The notes below the pieces were generated by a model. It made no database searches. It was not told the DNA's origin and worked only from the letters and a program-made list of their open reading frames with translations. From contig CAYZUX010000003.1 of assembly GCA_964481775.1 (NCBI GenBank), positions 1 through 64,000 on the forward strand: DNA of 64,000 nucleotides, read 5' to 3'. This document shows, piece after piece, positions 16,042 to 25,769 of this stretch (positions are counted from its first letter, which is position 1; every line of letters starts with the position of its first letter). A program made the translations under genes and the position numbers. This stretch comes from OLB16 sp964481775. GTDB lineage: Bacteria; Hinthialibacterota; Hinthialibacteria; OLB16.

Positions 16042-17839
16042 AACGGCCGCCGGGAGGATATTTCACGCGTGTGATCTGTTGGGGGTAGTGGGTCATGTCG
16101 CGGTCGTTACGTGCTGTGTATTCGATGTCATCGATATAAACCGTGGCCCATTTTCCTCCCTGGCGTGGCATGGTCAGACCGAACAGATCAAAGGTGGCAC
16201 CTGCCTGACGCTGTTCAGATGAAAGGTCCAGCGAGAAAGTCTCTCCATCAAGCGAAGCCACGATACGGCCAGCCTTTCCGGCGGTGGGATTGTAGTCAAA
16301 ACTGAAGGTGTGAAGCCTGCCATCGGGCATGATCACGGGGCCATTCACCATGCTGGAGGTCTCCTCAGTGGGAATGCAGAAGAGAGCGAAATAGAATCCC
16401 ACCGTGGTGGGACCCCCGAGGCTGAAACCCATCGAACCCGGAATCCGGCTGCCACGTTGGTCGAAACCGAGATGAATCCTGTTTCTCCCTCCCAGTTGTT
16501 CCGCCAGGTCCGCGGGATAGATGCGGTTACCGCCCATGAACTCCCTCATCCGCTCCTTTTCGTTGAAATAGCCTATAATGGCATCTCCATCCGTCCCCGC
16601 ATTCACAAAGGCCAGCTTTCCTGAAAACCGGATGGGGTCATCCAAGGTCAGTATCCCCACCGGATCGGCGTAAAAGCTGTGCATGGGATCAATGGCCTCA
16701 TTCCGCCAGATCGTACCTCCCGCCTCTCCGGGCGACTCCCCTCCCGCCCAGTGGGTCTGGCTGTAACCATAGTCGTGCCTTCCATGAAAGTCCTGATCCA
16801 CAAAAGTCACACGGTTCCCCACACCCTCCCAGTGAGGATCCTGGCCAAGCTCAATGGTCTCTCCGTTGATCACCAGGTTTCCGATGTAAAACTCGCTCTC
16901 AGTACCAGTGCTCTCATTGTCATAAAATTCCCAGTGGCGGCCATAAAGCTGGAAATTGAAGACACCGAACCGGTCAAAGCTGGCGGGAGACTGACGGTGT
17001 TCCCGGGAAAGACTCATCGCATACTCACGGCCGCCATCGAGCTGGAAAGTGATGCGGCCGCGGTGATCATCCATCCCGGTGTTCTTCCACCAGGAATACT
17101 CTTTCCCCATATTCTTGAATCCCAGCAATCCCTGGCTCTGAGCTCGCCATAAGGTCTGGTTGAGCTGTTCCATGGTCAGGCTCGGATTCTTTTCTTGCAT
17201 GAGCCGGAGGATTTCTGGTTGCGTCGTGGAAGAATCCGGGAGGATTTCGAAGAGCGGTGAGAACTCAGGAGTGAGGCTTACCCGGGCCTCCGGATCATAG
17301 GTCAGCTTCCAAGTATGCGGTTTACCATCACCCGGAAGCAGATCGGGTAGACGAATCCCATTGGCCATCCAGTTAGCAGCCATGTAGTCCACATGGATCT
17401 CTCCATCGCGTGGATAGTCACCAATCCTCCAGACGATGGAGTTCCAGGGACGCCACTCCTGACGCTCGTGGTTGAAAAAGCCAATATAAGCACCCCCCTG
17501 CTTCTCCCGGGGCATCAGGGTGACAGTTCCCTCGGCGGAGATTTTGTCATTGAGTGTGAGCGGTCTTCCCAGTGGCATGGCATAATAGGCGATGGTGCGT
17601 GAACGATGAAACTTCCCTCCAATCTCACCCCCCCCTCCCCCAGAGTGGTTGGTGGTGCTCCAACCGAATTCCTGTGAAATGGTGGGGGGGTCTTCAGCGA
17701 GGATGCGATTTTGAAAACCTTTCCAGCCAGGATCTGTATCGAATGCCTCTTTGAGCTGGACAAGTCCATCCTGGGCCTGGACCGGCATCAGTAGAACCAC
17801 ACTGGTAAACAAAATAGATCCGATGATCAGACGTGACAT
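16034..17839 (-). CDS. Secreted protein with two repeated jelly-roll-like domains, function unknown
   Basis: 601 residues from ATG at 17839, with AGGGGGA about 8 bases upstream and an immediate signal peptide (LIIGSILFTSVVLLMPVQAQ). I do not recognise the family. The protein is an internal duplication: the first half (about 30-325) and second half (about 330-601) share the order FDTDPGWKG / DPHWEG, GGGGGEIGGKFHR / GGESPGEAGGTIW, TLND / TLDD and GGAYIGFFNHE / GDAIIGYFNEKE, and each ends with FDRFGVFNFQ / FDLFGLTMP followed by a YIGN / YIDD strand. Beta-sandwich carbohydrate-binding or laminin-G-like folds have this look. No catalytic motif is visible. The stop codon lies in the tandem repeat. 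Context suggests binding or processing of polysaccharide. Confidence 0.75.
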   Translation of the reverse strand: MSRLIIGSILFTSVVLLMPVQAQDGLVQLKEAFDTDPGWKGFQNRILAEDPPTISQEFGWSTTNHSGGGGGEIGGKFHRSRTIAYYAMPLGRPLTLNDKISAEGTVTLMPREKQGGAYIGFFNHERQEWRPWNSIVWRIGDYPRDGEIHVDYMAANWMANGIRLPDLLPGDGKPHTWKLTYDPEARVSLTPEFSPLFEILPDSSTTQPEILRLMQEKNPSLTMEQLNQTLWRAQSQGLLGFKNMGKEYSWWKNTGMDDHRGRITFQLDGGREYAMSLSREHRQSPASFDRFGVFNFQLYGRHWEFYDNESTGTESEFYIGNLVINGETIELGQDPHWEGVGNRVTFVDQDFHGRHDYGYSQTHWAGGESPGEAGGTIWRNEAIDPMHSFYADPVGILTLDDPIRFSGKLAFVNAGTDGDAIIGYFNEKERMREFMGGNRIYPADLAEQLGGRNRIHLGFDQRGSRIPGSMGFSLGGPTTVGFYFALFCIPTEETSSMVNGPVIMPDGRLHTFSFDYNPTAGKAGRIVASLDGETFSLDLSSEQRQAGATFDLFGLTMPRQGGKWATVYIDDIEYTARNDRDMTHYPQQITRVKYPPGGRSY

Positions 17840-18025
17840 GCGATATTCCCCCTGGTCCTTGAGATAAGGGAGGGCTGATGAGAACATCAGCCAGTGCTTG
17901 TTTGAAACCGGGCGACTCGAAAGTGCCAATACTCAGAGAAATGATCCTCAGTCTTTGAATAAAGATCAAGCAGTTTTCCCTGGGAACGAGACAATGACAC
18001 GAGCCTAACAGAAAATGGGGTGGAT

Positions 18026-21000
18026 ATGAGACAGATCATCTTTCTGATATTGGCTGGCTGGATTGCAGGAATCGATCAACCTGTGACAGATTTCGTTGCT
18101 GCACGCAGGGGAGTCATTGGCAACCAAAGGTGGGAAACGGCCTATGACTTTACGGAGAGTTTCAAAGAAGCCAAGGTGAGCGATACCCTGGCCACCCATG
18201 TCACCTCCGAACAGGTTGACCAGGTAATCCGGCCGGGTATCTTTCAGCATCCCAATCCACCTGGCCAAGGCATGGCCCGGCTCCATTTCCCCCAGGTAAG
18301 CTTCCCTGCCCTTTCTCCAGGTGAGCTTCTGGTGCTGCATTTCTACATCGCTTTATCTGAGCGGATCAGCGATGAGATGCTCGCCCAAACAGATGGGTGC
18401 CGTTTCAGTGTCGCTGTCGATGGGCAAAACATGTTTGACAAAACCTATTCTCAACGGGACTGGTTCGAGTGGGCAGTCGATCTCACCTATCTCGCCGGGA
18501 AAACAGTACCGGTCACATTCCTGATGGACCCTCTGACCCATTCCAATGCCGACTGGGCTTTGTGGGGGGAGCCCAAGATTCTCATCGAGGGACGTAAAGC
18601 GGAAGCAAAAAGAGGTCCTCGATTCAGCCCGCTCAGCGTGAGTCAACTCGATCTTCAACCGGATCCCAGGCGAGTCATCCATATCGATCAGGCAGCCAAC
18701 ACGGCAACCATTGTGGCGGTCATGGATGAACATCTCGACCTGGCCGCGCAACTCGACACTCATGGGCAAAGCGTGACACCTTCCGTACCACTCGCTCCGG
18801 AGATTGTAGTTGGAGAAGGGCCAGCACCCGAAAACCATACCTTCATCCGGATTCTCAATCACTATGGCATTCCCAGAGTCCAGTTCCTGGCTTATCCACC
18901 TTCTATCAGAGGCGGTGTGAACGTAGCCGTGGGCCACCGTGCTGAGGGTGATCGTGTCATCGTGGCCGCACCGTTGCTCGACACCGCCACGGATTGCATC
19001 CGGCTCTTTACCCCCTCAGGAGGTCTTCTGGGTTCGTTTCAGCCGGCTCCAGCAATCGAACGGCCTTATGCGCTGGCTGTGGGCAACTTCATTCCAAATC
19101 ACCCGGGAGATGAAATTGCCCTTACCACTTGCAATGGAGTTGAGACTTCCCGTTCCCTGCAGATCCATGGCATCACGGGAAGTATAATCAGCGAGATCGG
19201 TGTACCGGACATGTTCCGGAGTGAATGTGTGCTAAGCACCCAGCCTGGGGAACAGTCCGATGACCTCTTGATCCTGGTAAAGAACACAGGCCAGATGGCA
19301 CGGTTGAGTTCCAGGAAGGGAGAAGCAGGCCTCACCACATCGACATTGGCCGGACACTATACGGGTGCCTTTCCGAGTGCCTTCGATGATGCTTTCTGGA
19401 TGACGAACGATCACCCGGCTGACTCCGTGGTACAGCAAGTTGCCAGGGATGGAACTTTCAATGAGATAAACGTGGGCAAGCGGGAACAACTCTTCTGGTA
19501 CCAGTGGCATGACTGGCGTGAGCGTGGCGGAGATGCTCCGCAAGATGGAAGGTATGTGCGTCTCTCCCGTTTTGAGCACATCCGGACCGATTTCATGTCG
19601 ACTTCCACTCCTGACACGACTGACTGGACTGGACCCCGTTTCGAGGATCGGGCAAACGGCCTGATCGGCTCTTACATGGACTCCTTGCCACGCCTCTGGG
19701 AACCCTGTTTCACCCATCGACAACCTCAATCTGTTTTTGATGAGTGGAACAGGAAACAAGACGATGAGACCGGGTTGCCGATGTATAACATGCTGACCCG
19801 GAACAACCACATCGTGGAATACAGTGAATTCGAGAGCAAGTTTTTCACCAGCACTTATGGTTTTGGCTGGCCAGCCCTCGAGAACTATTACATTTTACCA
19901 CTCAGGGCATTTCTGCACCTTCTGGTTGAACCATTCCGGAAGAATCCTGAACATTTCGTAGGGCTTGAGCCCAATCATGAGCATGAGATTGCAGTCGAGG
20001 AAGATGGCAGCAAAGGTGACTACAACCTGAAAATGGTTGAGGGTTTTTATGACTATCTTCACAGAAGAACTGGGGGTAGTTCGAGCGAGGTTTCACGTCT
20101 TTACGGCATTTCCCTGGAAGAGCTCGGTGGCTATTTCGATGCACCCCGGAACTGGCAACGCGGAGGATGGGATGATTACAACGACGCTAATCCATTCTAC
20201 AAGGAATGGATCGCTTACAACCGGCATGTAGTCAACCGCCGTCTCGCTCAGACTTACCGCGAAGCCCTGTTGGCCGGATTCCCCCCGGATAGTATCCTGT
20301 CCCACCAGATTCCCGATGTGTATGCCTTGGGTTCTCTTCAGTCCTTCAGTACTGTTCTGTCACGCTTCTCGCCCATCGATTACGCCATGACAGCGGGAGT
20401 GGGTTTCGGATTTACCCGTTATGGTGTCTGGTACCAGGATAAAGAGAACATCGTACAGGCTTCACGGGACTCCGGCTTCGGTATGTATTCGATTGGTGAA
20501 TACCAGGCCCTGACTCCAAGCATCAAGGATGCCTCTGGTCAGTTGTTCTATATCCACCAGAATGGTGGTTATAGTGTTCACTGCATGCGTTGGCCCGAAG
20601 GACATGACAAGGGGTATAACGCTTCCATGCTGGAAGCCTTGCGCTGGTTACTGGAAAAGGATCCGCCCAGGCCTGGCGTCACAGGTGGTGTGGGGCAGGT
20701 CAGACCATTCCAGGAAGGGAAACGAAGGTACAACATCGTCAGTATCGGCACTGGTCTGAATCATCAGGGACTGCTCAAGAGTGTCAATAGCGATGGCACT
20801 TGGGAGGGAACTGTCTATGTGACTCCATTCCGTGCCCACATCGGGGTTTCCGAGGTTGCCCTGTTGAAAGAGAATGGAGTTATCCTTTCTGAAGGTGTTG
20901 ATGATTTACGGCCTGGAGAACAGTTGGAATTCGTGGCCGAAGCAACTTGCGCCGGCCCGGATGGCCACCTGCGATTCAGTGTTCTCAATGACAACTTGCC

Positions 21001-21241
21001 GTTGCCAGGCCTTGTCGCGGAGATACCCCTTGGAGTAGGGCAGAAAAGTGTGAGATATGTGCTGCGGATCCAATTGACTACACCAGAGATCCGCTTGTGT
21101 GTTGAACCCACGGATTCAGTGGCACTCACGAATGTCCACCTGTACCGGGAAACACAGCAGGTGGTAGCGCCCCATATCGGCATCACCGCCGCAGAGCCGC
21201 ATCAAGGAGGGATTACCTTCGATATCCTGCCTGCTGATTAA
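18026..21241 (+). CDS. Very large secreted TIM-barrel-like protein, putative glycosidase
   Basis: 1,071 residues from ATG at 18026 (GGGG five bases upstream; a GTG two codons earlier is also in frame). A short hydrophobic N-terminus (IIFLILAGWIAG) may be a signal peptide. Residues about 40-200 look like a beta-sandwich, 250-470 like FG-GAP/propeller repeats (RVIVAAPLLDTATD, GDEIALTTCNG). Residues 500-860 resemble an alpha/beta barrel with acidic residues after strands (GLEPNHEHEIAVEEDG, SILSHQIPDVY, GFGMYSIGEYQALT), and the C-terminus is again beta-rich. I cannot assign a GH family; the arrangement (binding domain, barrel, beta domain) resembles GH42/GH5-like enzymes. It is transcribed divergently from the duplicated jelly-roll gene. 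Confidence 0.7.
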   Translation: MRQIIFLILAGWIAGIDQPVTDFVAARRGVIGNQRWETAYDFTESFKEAKVSDTLATHVTSEQVDQVIRPGIFQHPNPPGQGMARLHFPQVSFPALSPGELLVLHFYIALSERISDEMLAQTDGCRFSVAVDGQNMFDKTYSQRDWFEWAVDLTYLAGKTVPVTFLMDPLTHSNADWALWGEPKILIEGRKAEAKRGPRFSPLSVSQLDLQPDPRRVIHIDQAANTATIVAVMDEHLDLAAQLDTHGQSVTPSVPLAPEIVVGEGPAPENHTFIRILNHYGIPRVQFLAYPPSIRGGVNVAVGHRAEGDRVIVAAPLLDTATDCIRLFTPSGGLLGSFQPAPAIERPYALAVGNFIPNHPGDEIALTTCNGVETSRSLQIHGITGSIISEIGVPDMFRSECVLSTQPGEQSDDLLILVKNTGQMARLSSRKGEAGLTTSTLAGHYTGAFPSAFDDAFWMTNDHPADSVVQQVARDGTFNEINVGKREQLFWYQWHDWRERGGDAPQDGRYVRLSRFEHIRTDFMSTSTPDTTDWTGPRFEDRANGLIGSYMDSLPRLWEPCFTHRQPQSVFDEWNRKQDDETGLPMYNMLTRNNHIVEYSEFESKFFTSTYGFGWPALENYYILPLRAFLHLLVEPFRKNPEHFVGLEPNHEHEIAVEEDGSKGDYNLKMVEGFYDYLHRRTGGSSSEVSRLYGISLEELGGYFDAPRNWQRGGWDDYNDANPFYKEWIAYNRHVVNRRLAQTYREALLAGFPPDSILSHQIPDVYALGSLQSFSTVLSRFSPIDYAMTAGVGFGFTRYGVWYQDKENIVQASRDSGFGMYSIGEYQALTPSIKDASGQLFYIHQNGGYSVHCMRWPEGHDKGYNASMLEALRWLLEKDPPRPGVTGGVGQVRPFQEGKRRYNIVSIGTGLNHQGLLKSVNSDGTWEGTVYVTPFRAHIGVSEVALLKENGVILSEGVDDLRPGEQLEFVAEATCAGPDGHLRFSVLNDNLPLPGLVAEIPLGVGQKSVRYVLRIQLTTPEIRLCVEPTDSVALTNVHLYRETQQVVAPHIGITAAEPHQGGITFDILPAD

Positions 21242-21318
21242 CACTCAAGCAGTTTGACAGGAGGACAACACGATGACAGGACCTGATGAGGGTGGGCAGA
21301 AGGAACGTTGAACGTGAC

Positions 21319-22683
21319 TTACGGGCCGGCATAGGCCAGGCCAGGTGAGGGCTTCTCGACCCACTCACGAACCTCGAAATAGGCGATCAGGCCGGTCTCC
21401 CCCAGGGCTTCATCGTAATGGAACTGGGCATTCCCGGAGACATTGACTTTCCCGCCCACCGCCGCACCAAAAATATGCCCCCCACCAGAGAAACTGATTT
21501 CGGCATTGGGGGCATAGATCGCGCCGGCGAATCCAGCACCACCATTCACCTTGATATCGGTGTCCATATTTCCGCTGGAGTAGACGAGGAATTTCTCCGG
21601 CGGGCCTGCTCCGCCATTGTTGATGACGGTTCCACCCGAGAAATCCAGGCTACCATCTGTAAAAATTACCACATAGTCATTGACGACGAGTTTCGAGTTT
21701 CCATTGAGCAAAGCACTTGAAAGGTAGTAGACCTTGGGATTTTCCTTGGTACCTCCCGGCAGAGTCAGTGTGGCTCCAGCCTGGATGCTCAGTGATTTAT
21801 TACCTGCATTGTAAGCATTAACCAATTGGCCATTTGGTTTCACAGCCTGGGGAATTTCGGCATTGTTATTGACGAGCTTGGCTTTCTCAACCGCATCGGA
21901 AACACTGGGAAGGTCAATCTGGGTCATCCCTCCCTCGACCTCACCTGTGATTTCAGAGTTCTGCCCTATCAACACAACCGAACCACCCGCGGAAGCATCT
22001 CCATCGATGATGGGTGTTCCATTCAACCGGACATTCCCATTCGAACCTGAGTCTCCATTATTGGAGACATTGGTGACCGTGTTGTAATGTCCCTTGCGGG
22101 AATCATAGCTGTTGACCACCGTGGTACCCCCCAGCTCCAGGTCATCATCGCTGAATAATCCCAATGAGAAGGTGGTGCGTGCTTTTGCGAGAACCTGGAC
22201 CTGACGGACCTCACTCCCCGGACTATCGATCGTGGGGACTCCCGCGACTGCCGTGATGGTGGGTTCACTGTGACTGGTGATCGGAAAGGGGTAGTAGGTG
22301 CCCGCTCCACCCAGATTGATGTTGGAGCCCAACGGGATGGGATCCTGAATGCTGATACGGACTTCACCAATGGGCTGGTTGTCTGCATCCTTCAGAACTG
22401 TGGTGGGGTGAATGTAAAGGTCTGGATCGGATGTATTCCAGCCAGTCCAAAGCTTCTCCTTGTCGTAAGAGAGGTGCCATACCGCCTGCTCGATACCAGC
22501 CTCTGCAGCATGAAGCGCGGTGATGAAACGGCTCTCCCGATAGGCATTGGCATGCTGGAAAACGGATCGTTGTATGATGGTGGGGATGATCAAGGCAATG
22601 ATCATGGTCAGAAAGAGAGCCATCAACATTGCCGCCCCTTTCTGCCTGGTGGGAAACATCAAAACCATTGGCTGAGCTACCAT
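21319..22683 (-). CDS. PilX-like pilus assembly protein
   Basis: 454 residues. AAGGAGG lies 7 bases before ATG 22683, two bases after the stop of the pilW-like gene. A basic leader RQKGAAMLMALFLTMIIALIIP is the PilX N-terminal segment, with a Gly before the hydrophobic helix, followed by ESRFITALHAAEAGIEQA, the conserved helix of PilX minor pilins. The long C-terminal half (about 210-430) consists of short hydrophobic beta repeats (SVVLIGQNSEITGEVEGG, NGNSKLVVNDYVVIFTDGSLD, PNAEISFSGGGHIFGAAVGGKVNVSGNA), suggesting a right-handed beta-helix. It is last in a three-gene minor-pilin operon. Probably part of the pilus tip or of a pseudopilus initiation complex. Confidence 0.8.
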   Translation of the reverse strand: MVAQPMVLMFPTRQKGAAMLMALFLTMIIALIIPTIIQRSVFQHANAYRESRFITALHAAEAGIEQAVWHLSYDKEKLWTGWNTSDPDLYIHPTTVLKDADNQPIGEVRISIQDPIPLGSNINLGGAGTYYPFPITSHSEPTITAVAGVPTIDSPGSEVRQVQVLAKARTTFSLGLFSDDDLELGGTTVVNSYDSRKGHYNTVTNVSNNGDSGSNGNVRLNGTPIIDGDASAGGSVVLIGQNSEITGEVEGGMTQIDLPSVSDAVEKAKLVNNNAEIPQAVKPNGQLVNAYNAGNKSLSIQAGATLTLPGGTKENPKVYYLSSALLNGNSKLVVNDYVVIFTDGSLDFSGGTVINNGGAGPPEKFLVYSSGNMDTDIKVNGGAGFAGAIYAPNAEISFSGGGHIFGAAVGGKVNVSGNAQFHYDEALGETGLIAYFEVREWVEKPSPGLAYAGP

Positions 22684-22685
22684 AT

Positions 22686-23462
22686 TCAGCCTCCTTCTGA
22701 CGGCGAATAGGGCGAGGCAGGAGTTTTCAATCCAAGCGCCTTCTTATTGCGCATGGTAGCCGCTCCCATCGTGGCGGCGATCGTCACATCCATCCGGTTA
22801 CGATTCATGTTGTCGATGAATGACCGGAGGGTCGGAAAGTCCATCCCATAGTCCAGAAGTTGATCCAAAACGATAAGGTCAGGATAATCCGAGCTGTCAA
22901 CTACAGTGCCATGCGGCAATCGCAGGCCCGTTTTGCGCCCAGTGACCACCACCACTTCCAGGTCGCGGATGACAGTCAGATTGGTGACCTGGGAGATGGG
23001 CTTGCCTCCATAGAGAAAACCGAGTGCGACAATTGAATCATCCACAATCTCGGTGTGGAGAGGTTCGTCATCCTCCTCGGAAGCCCAGAGTTGACGAATG
23101 AGACCACGCTCCTGGAGTCCGGTCTTGATGTTGTAGGTCACATACTGGAACTGCCCCGCCACGATCTCTCCGGTGGCATTCACAATGGGTTGACGCAAAA
23201 CCAGGTTGGTGTTGTCAGTCGCAACAGTGCCCGCCCGGGGGATGACATTGGCCGAGAGATTGATGTCCTTGCAAACCCTCCCCATCGAGAGAAGAAGGTC
23301 TTCACGGAGGTTCTGGCTGATCTCATCCTGTGTTGAGAGAACCATAAACTGGCTGAATCCGGTAAAAACTGCTGAGAAAATCAGACCGGTAATCGTAAAG
23401 CTGACCAGCATTTCCAGGAGGGTAAAACCGTTTGGCCGTGTTTTTTCCATGGAGGGTGTCAT
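22686..23462 (-). CDS. PilW/GspJ-like minor pseudopilin
   Basis: 258 residues. The prepilin site is RPNG before FTLLEML (Glu at mature +5), followed by a hydrophobic helix TITGLIFSAVFTGFSQFMVL. The remaining 215 residues are a beta-rich globular domain typical of PilW/GspJ. The start ATG overlaps the stop of the pilV-like gene in an ATGA junction, indicating translational coupling, and the gene is followed two bases after its stop by the PilX-like gene. Expected role: minor subunit that primes assembly of type IV pili or a type II pseudopilus. Confidence 0.8.
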   Translation of the reverse strand: MTPSMEKTRPNGFTLLEMLVSFTITGLIFSAVFTGFSQFMVLSTQDEISQNLREDLLLSMGRVCKDINLSANVIPRAGTVATDNTNLVLRQPIVNATGEIVAGQFQYVTYNIKTGLQERGLIRQLWASEEDDEPLHTEIVDDSIVALGFLYGGKPISQVTNLTVIRDLEVVVVTGRKTGLRLPHGTVVDSSDYPDLIVLDQLLDYGMDFPTLRSFIDNMNRNRMDVTIAATMGAATMRNKKALGLKTPASPYSPSEGG

Positions 23463-23980
23463 GGATTGATTCCCTTCTTGGTGACCACAGTGGACTGCTT
23501 CACCAGGATGTTCCCTTTGGGTACCTCCTCCAGGGAGGTGTGAGGAGAAAGGTCTTTAGTGGCAATCACCAGGTGAAGGATTTTTGACTCGGTACGCCCC
23601 TGAAAAGAGCGAATGGTCAGGAAAACATCGAGGTTTTCACGCGCAAGACGGTCCTGGATATCCAGGAGAACCGCTTGCTGGAATTTCCCCAATGGCTCCA
23701 TGTTGAGTTTCCCTTCCTCAACCAGTGGCAGGGCATCGAAGCTGGTGCAACGCAGGATTTCAAGGATCTGCCCGGCACTCCGAGCCGCCTCAAGTTCTGT
23801 CCTCGCCTCTTTCTGGGAAAGGATGCTGAAAGAGAAGGACATGCCCACCAGCAGGCCCACAGAGGCCAGAATCCCCATGGCCACCATGGTTTCAAGCATG
23901 GAGAATCCACGCTGATTGGTGTGTGGTCTGAATCCTCCCCATGAAGACTTCATAGGTATATTCTGTGCTGGAATCACCAT
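23459..23980 (-). CDS. PilV/GspI-like minor pseudopilin
   Basis: 173 residues from ATG 23980, which has GAGGGG six bases upstream; a second in-frame ATG (23953) lacks one. The prepilin peptidase site is NQRG25 before FSMLETM with Glu at mature +5, then the hydrophobic helix ILASVGLLVGMSFSFSIL. The following globular part is short, as in PilV/GspI. First gene of the pilV-pilW-pilX-like operon; promoter expected in the 205-base gap upstream (23981-24185). The operon lacks the assembly ATPase, platform protein and prepilin peptidase, which must lie elsewhere. Confidence 0.8.
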   Translation of the reverse strand: MVIPAQNIPMKSSWGGFRPHTNQRGFSMLETMVAMGILASVGLLVGMSFSFSILSQKEARTELEAARSAGQILEILRCTSFDALPLVEEGKLNMEPLGKFQQAVLLDIQDRLARENLDVFLTIRSFQGRTESKILHLVIATKDLSPHTSLEEVPKGNILVKQSTVVTKKGINP

Positions 23981-24185
23981 AATATCCCCTCATTTCAGCC
24001 AGTGTTCCAGCAAGAAACAGGCCTTAAAGCACAATTCTCAAAAAACCACGATATAATAGAATTCATGGATCAACCCAGTATATTCAACGACTGGACCGTG
24101 GAAAAAAACTTCACAAGAAAGGGGTCTAGGCTGTCTCAATCCGTCACATTGCGGGGTGACCCATTCGGGAGGAAACTTTGGTCTT

Positions 24186-24920
24186 CTATCTATGTTGGTG
24201 AGACAAAGGCAATTCCAGGTTGTTTTCCTCCAAGAGGTTTTGATCCGAAAGAATTGTCTTGGAAGAACCATCCGCAACCACCTTGCCATCACGGATCACA
24301 ATGCAACGTTGGCAGACATCCAAAATCAGGTCGAGGTCATGGGAGGCGATGATCTTGGAATGGGTAAAGGTGTTGAGCATGTTGATCAGAGAACGACGTG
24401 ATTTGGGATCCAGATTCGCGGCCGGTTCATCCATGACCAGAATGTCCGGTTGCATGGCGATCACCGAGGCGATGGCCACTGAGCTTTTCTGCCCCACTGA
24501 AAGGTGATGAGGAGGTTTGTCCTTGAGTTCGAGGCAATTCACGGTGGTGAGCGCTTCGATGACCCTTTCTTTCGCCGACTCCGGTGTCATCCCCAAATTG
24601 AGAGGCCCAAAGGCCACATCATCAAAGACAGTGGACATGAAGAGCTGTTCATCGGGATTCTGGAAGACGACGCCGACCTTTTTTCGGATTTCACGCCGGG
24701 TCTTCTTGTCAATTTCCAGATCTCCGATCCGCACCGACCCGGATGACGGTAACAGAAAGCCATTCATGTGCATCAGGATGGTCGACTTACCGGCTCCGTT
24801 GGCCCCCACTATACCCACGGACTCCCCATGGGTAATCCGGAAAGAAACACCCTTGAGGGCTTCGGTATCATCCGGGTACCTGAAAACCACATCCTTGAAC
24901 TCGACGATATGGTGGCTCAT
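24186..24920 (-). CDS. cbiO: ECF transporter ATP-binding protein (cobalt/nickel)
   Basis: 244 residues. Walker A GANGAGKST (39-47), Q-loop FQNPDEQLF (86-94), signature LSVGQ (140-144), Walker B ILVMDEP with catalytic Glu165 and H-loop His194 are all intact. The FQNPDEQLF form is characteristic of energy-coupling-factor ATPases. It overlaps the stop of cbiQ by an ATGA junction and would power uptake through the CbiQ/CbiM membrane parts. Last gene of the cbiM-cbiQ-cbiO operon. Confidence 0.92.
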   Translation of the reverse strand: MSHHIVEFKDVVFRYPDDTEALKGVSFRITHGESVGIVGANGAGKSTILMHMNGFLLPSSGSVRIGDLEIDKKTRREIRKKVGVVFQNPDEQLFMSTVFDDVAFGPLNLGMTPESAKERVIEALTTVNCLELKDKPPHHLSVGQKSSVAIASVIAMQPDILVMDEPAANLDPKSRRSLINMLNTFTHSKIIASHDLDLILDVCQRCIVIRDGKVVADGSSKTILSDQNLLEENNLELPLSHQHR

Positions 24921-25729
24921 CCCACCAGTCTCCGCGCCAAGGCACCAAGGGTATCCGTGACTGGAATGAAACGGAGACAGAACAGAAAGACAATGGAGAA
25001 GAGAAGAAAAGCGAGGTCAGAAAAACCGAAAACAAAGCGCCGGGTGAGAGGTATTCCTCCATCAAAGCCACGTGAAAGCATGGCGTAGTAGATCCGTTCG
25101 GCGCGTTCGATGGTCCTAATGAACAGGGTTCCCAGAATCCTCACGAAGACCTGGATGCCAGTCCCATGATTTCCGAAAGAACGCATATCACGGGCACGGA
25201 TAATCCGCATCGTTTCCTCCATCATCAGGAAAAGATAACGATACAGGAAGAGCAATTGAGCGATGAAAGGGGCCGGAAGGCGCATCCAGCGCAGGGCATG
25301 GCAGACATTGTAAAAGGAGGTGGTGGCGATCAAGAGGAGTCCTGCACTGATCGTCAGAAGGGACTTGATCAGGATTGACAGGAATGAAAGCCAACCCCCG
25401 GAGACGGGTATCCCATACAACTCCAGAACAGTTTTCTCATCAAGGAAGGGATTGAAGATTCCGATGAAAATCGCGAATGGAGAAACAAGCAGGACACGTG
25501 TTAAAACAAATTTCAGAGGAATATCACCCAATGTCATCAGCATGGCTGGAAACAGGAAAAAAGGAATCAGCGCGGAGACCTCATATTGGGGGAATGAGAC
25601 CACCACTACAATGAAAAGAAAGGTGGCAATGACCTTGGAACGTGGATCCAGGCGGTGGATAAAAGTGTCCTGAAATGAGAGACGGTCAAGATACCCGATA
25701 TTGAAGTACTGCTGGTCGAAGGTCACCAC
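24917..25729 (-). CDS. cbiQ: ECF transporter transmembrane T component
   Basis: 270 residues from a GTG with GGGGA upstream. The N-terminal YLDRLSFQDTFIHRLDPRSKV is the usual CbiQ opening, followed by membrane helices at about 35-60, 70-90, 105-150 and a C-terminal one near 240-260. The two cytoplasmic coupling motifs that contact the ATPases are visible as ARDMRSF and MLSRGFDG (canonical form A-R-G). It couples ATP hydrolysis by CbiO to substrate release from CbiM. It starts 40 bases after cbiM and is translationally coupled to cbiO. Confidence 0.9.
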   Translation of the reverse strand: MVTFDQQYFNIGYLDRLSFQDTFIHRLDPRSKVIATFLFIVVVVSFPQYEVSALIPFFLFPAMLMTLGDIPLKFVLTRVLLVSPFAIFIGIFNPFLDEKTVLELYGIPVSGGWLSFLSILIKSLLTISAGLLLIATTSFYNVCHALRWMRLPAPFIAQLLFLYRYLFLMMEETMRIIRARDMRSFGNHGTGIQVFVRILGTLFIRTIERAERIYYAMLSRGFDGGIPLTRRFVFGFSDLAFLLFSIVFLFCLRFIPVTDTLGALARRLVG

Positions 25730-25769
25730 ACAGATCCCCAGCGAAGATGCCGATTCCCCATGACTCCCC

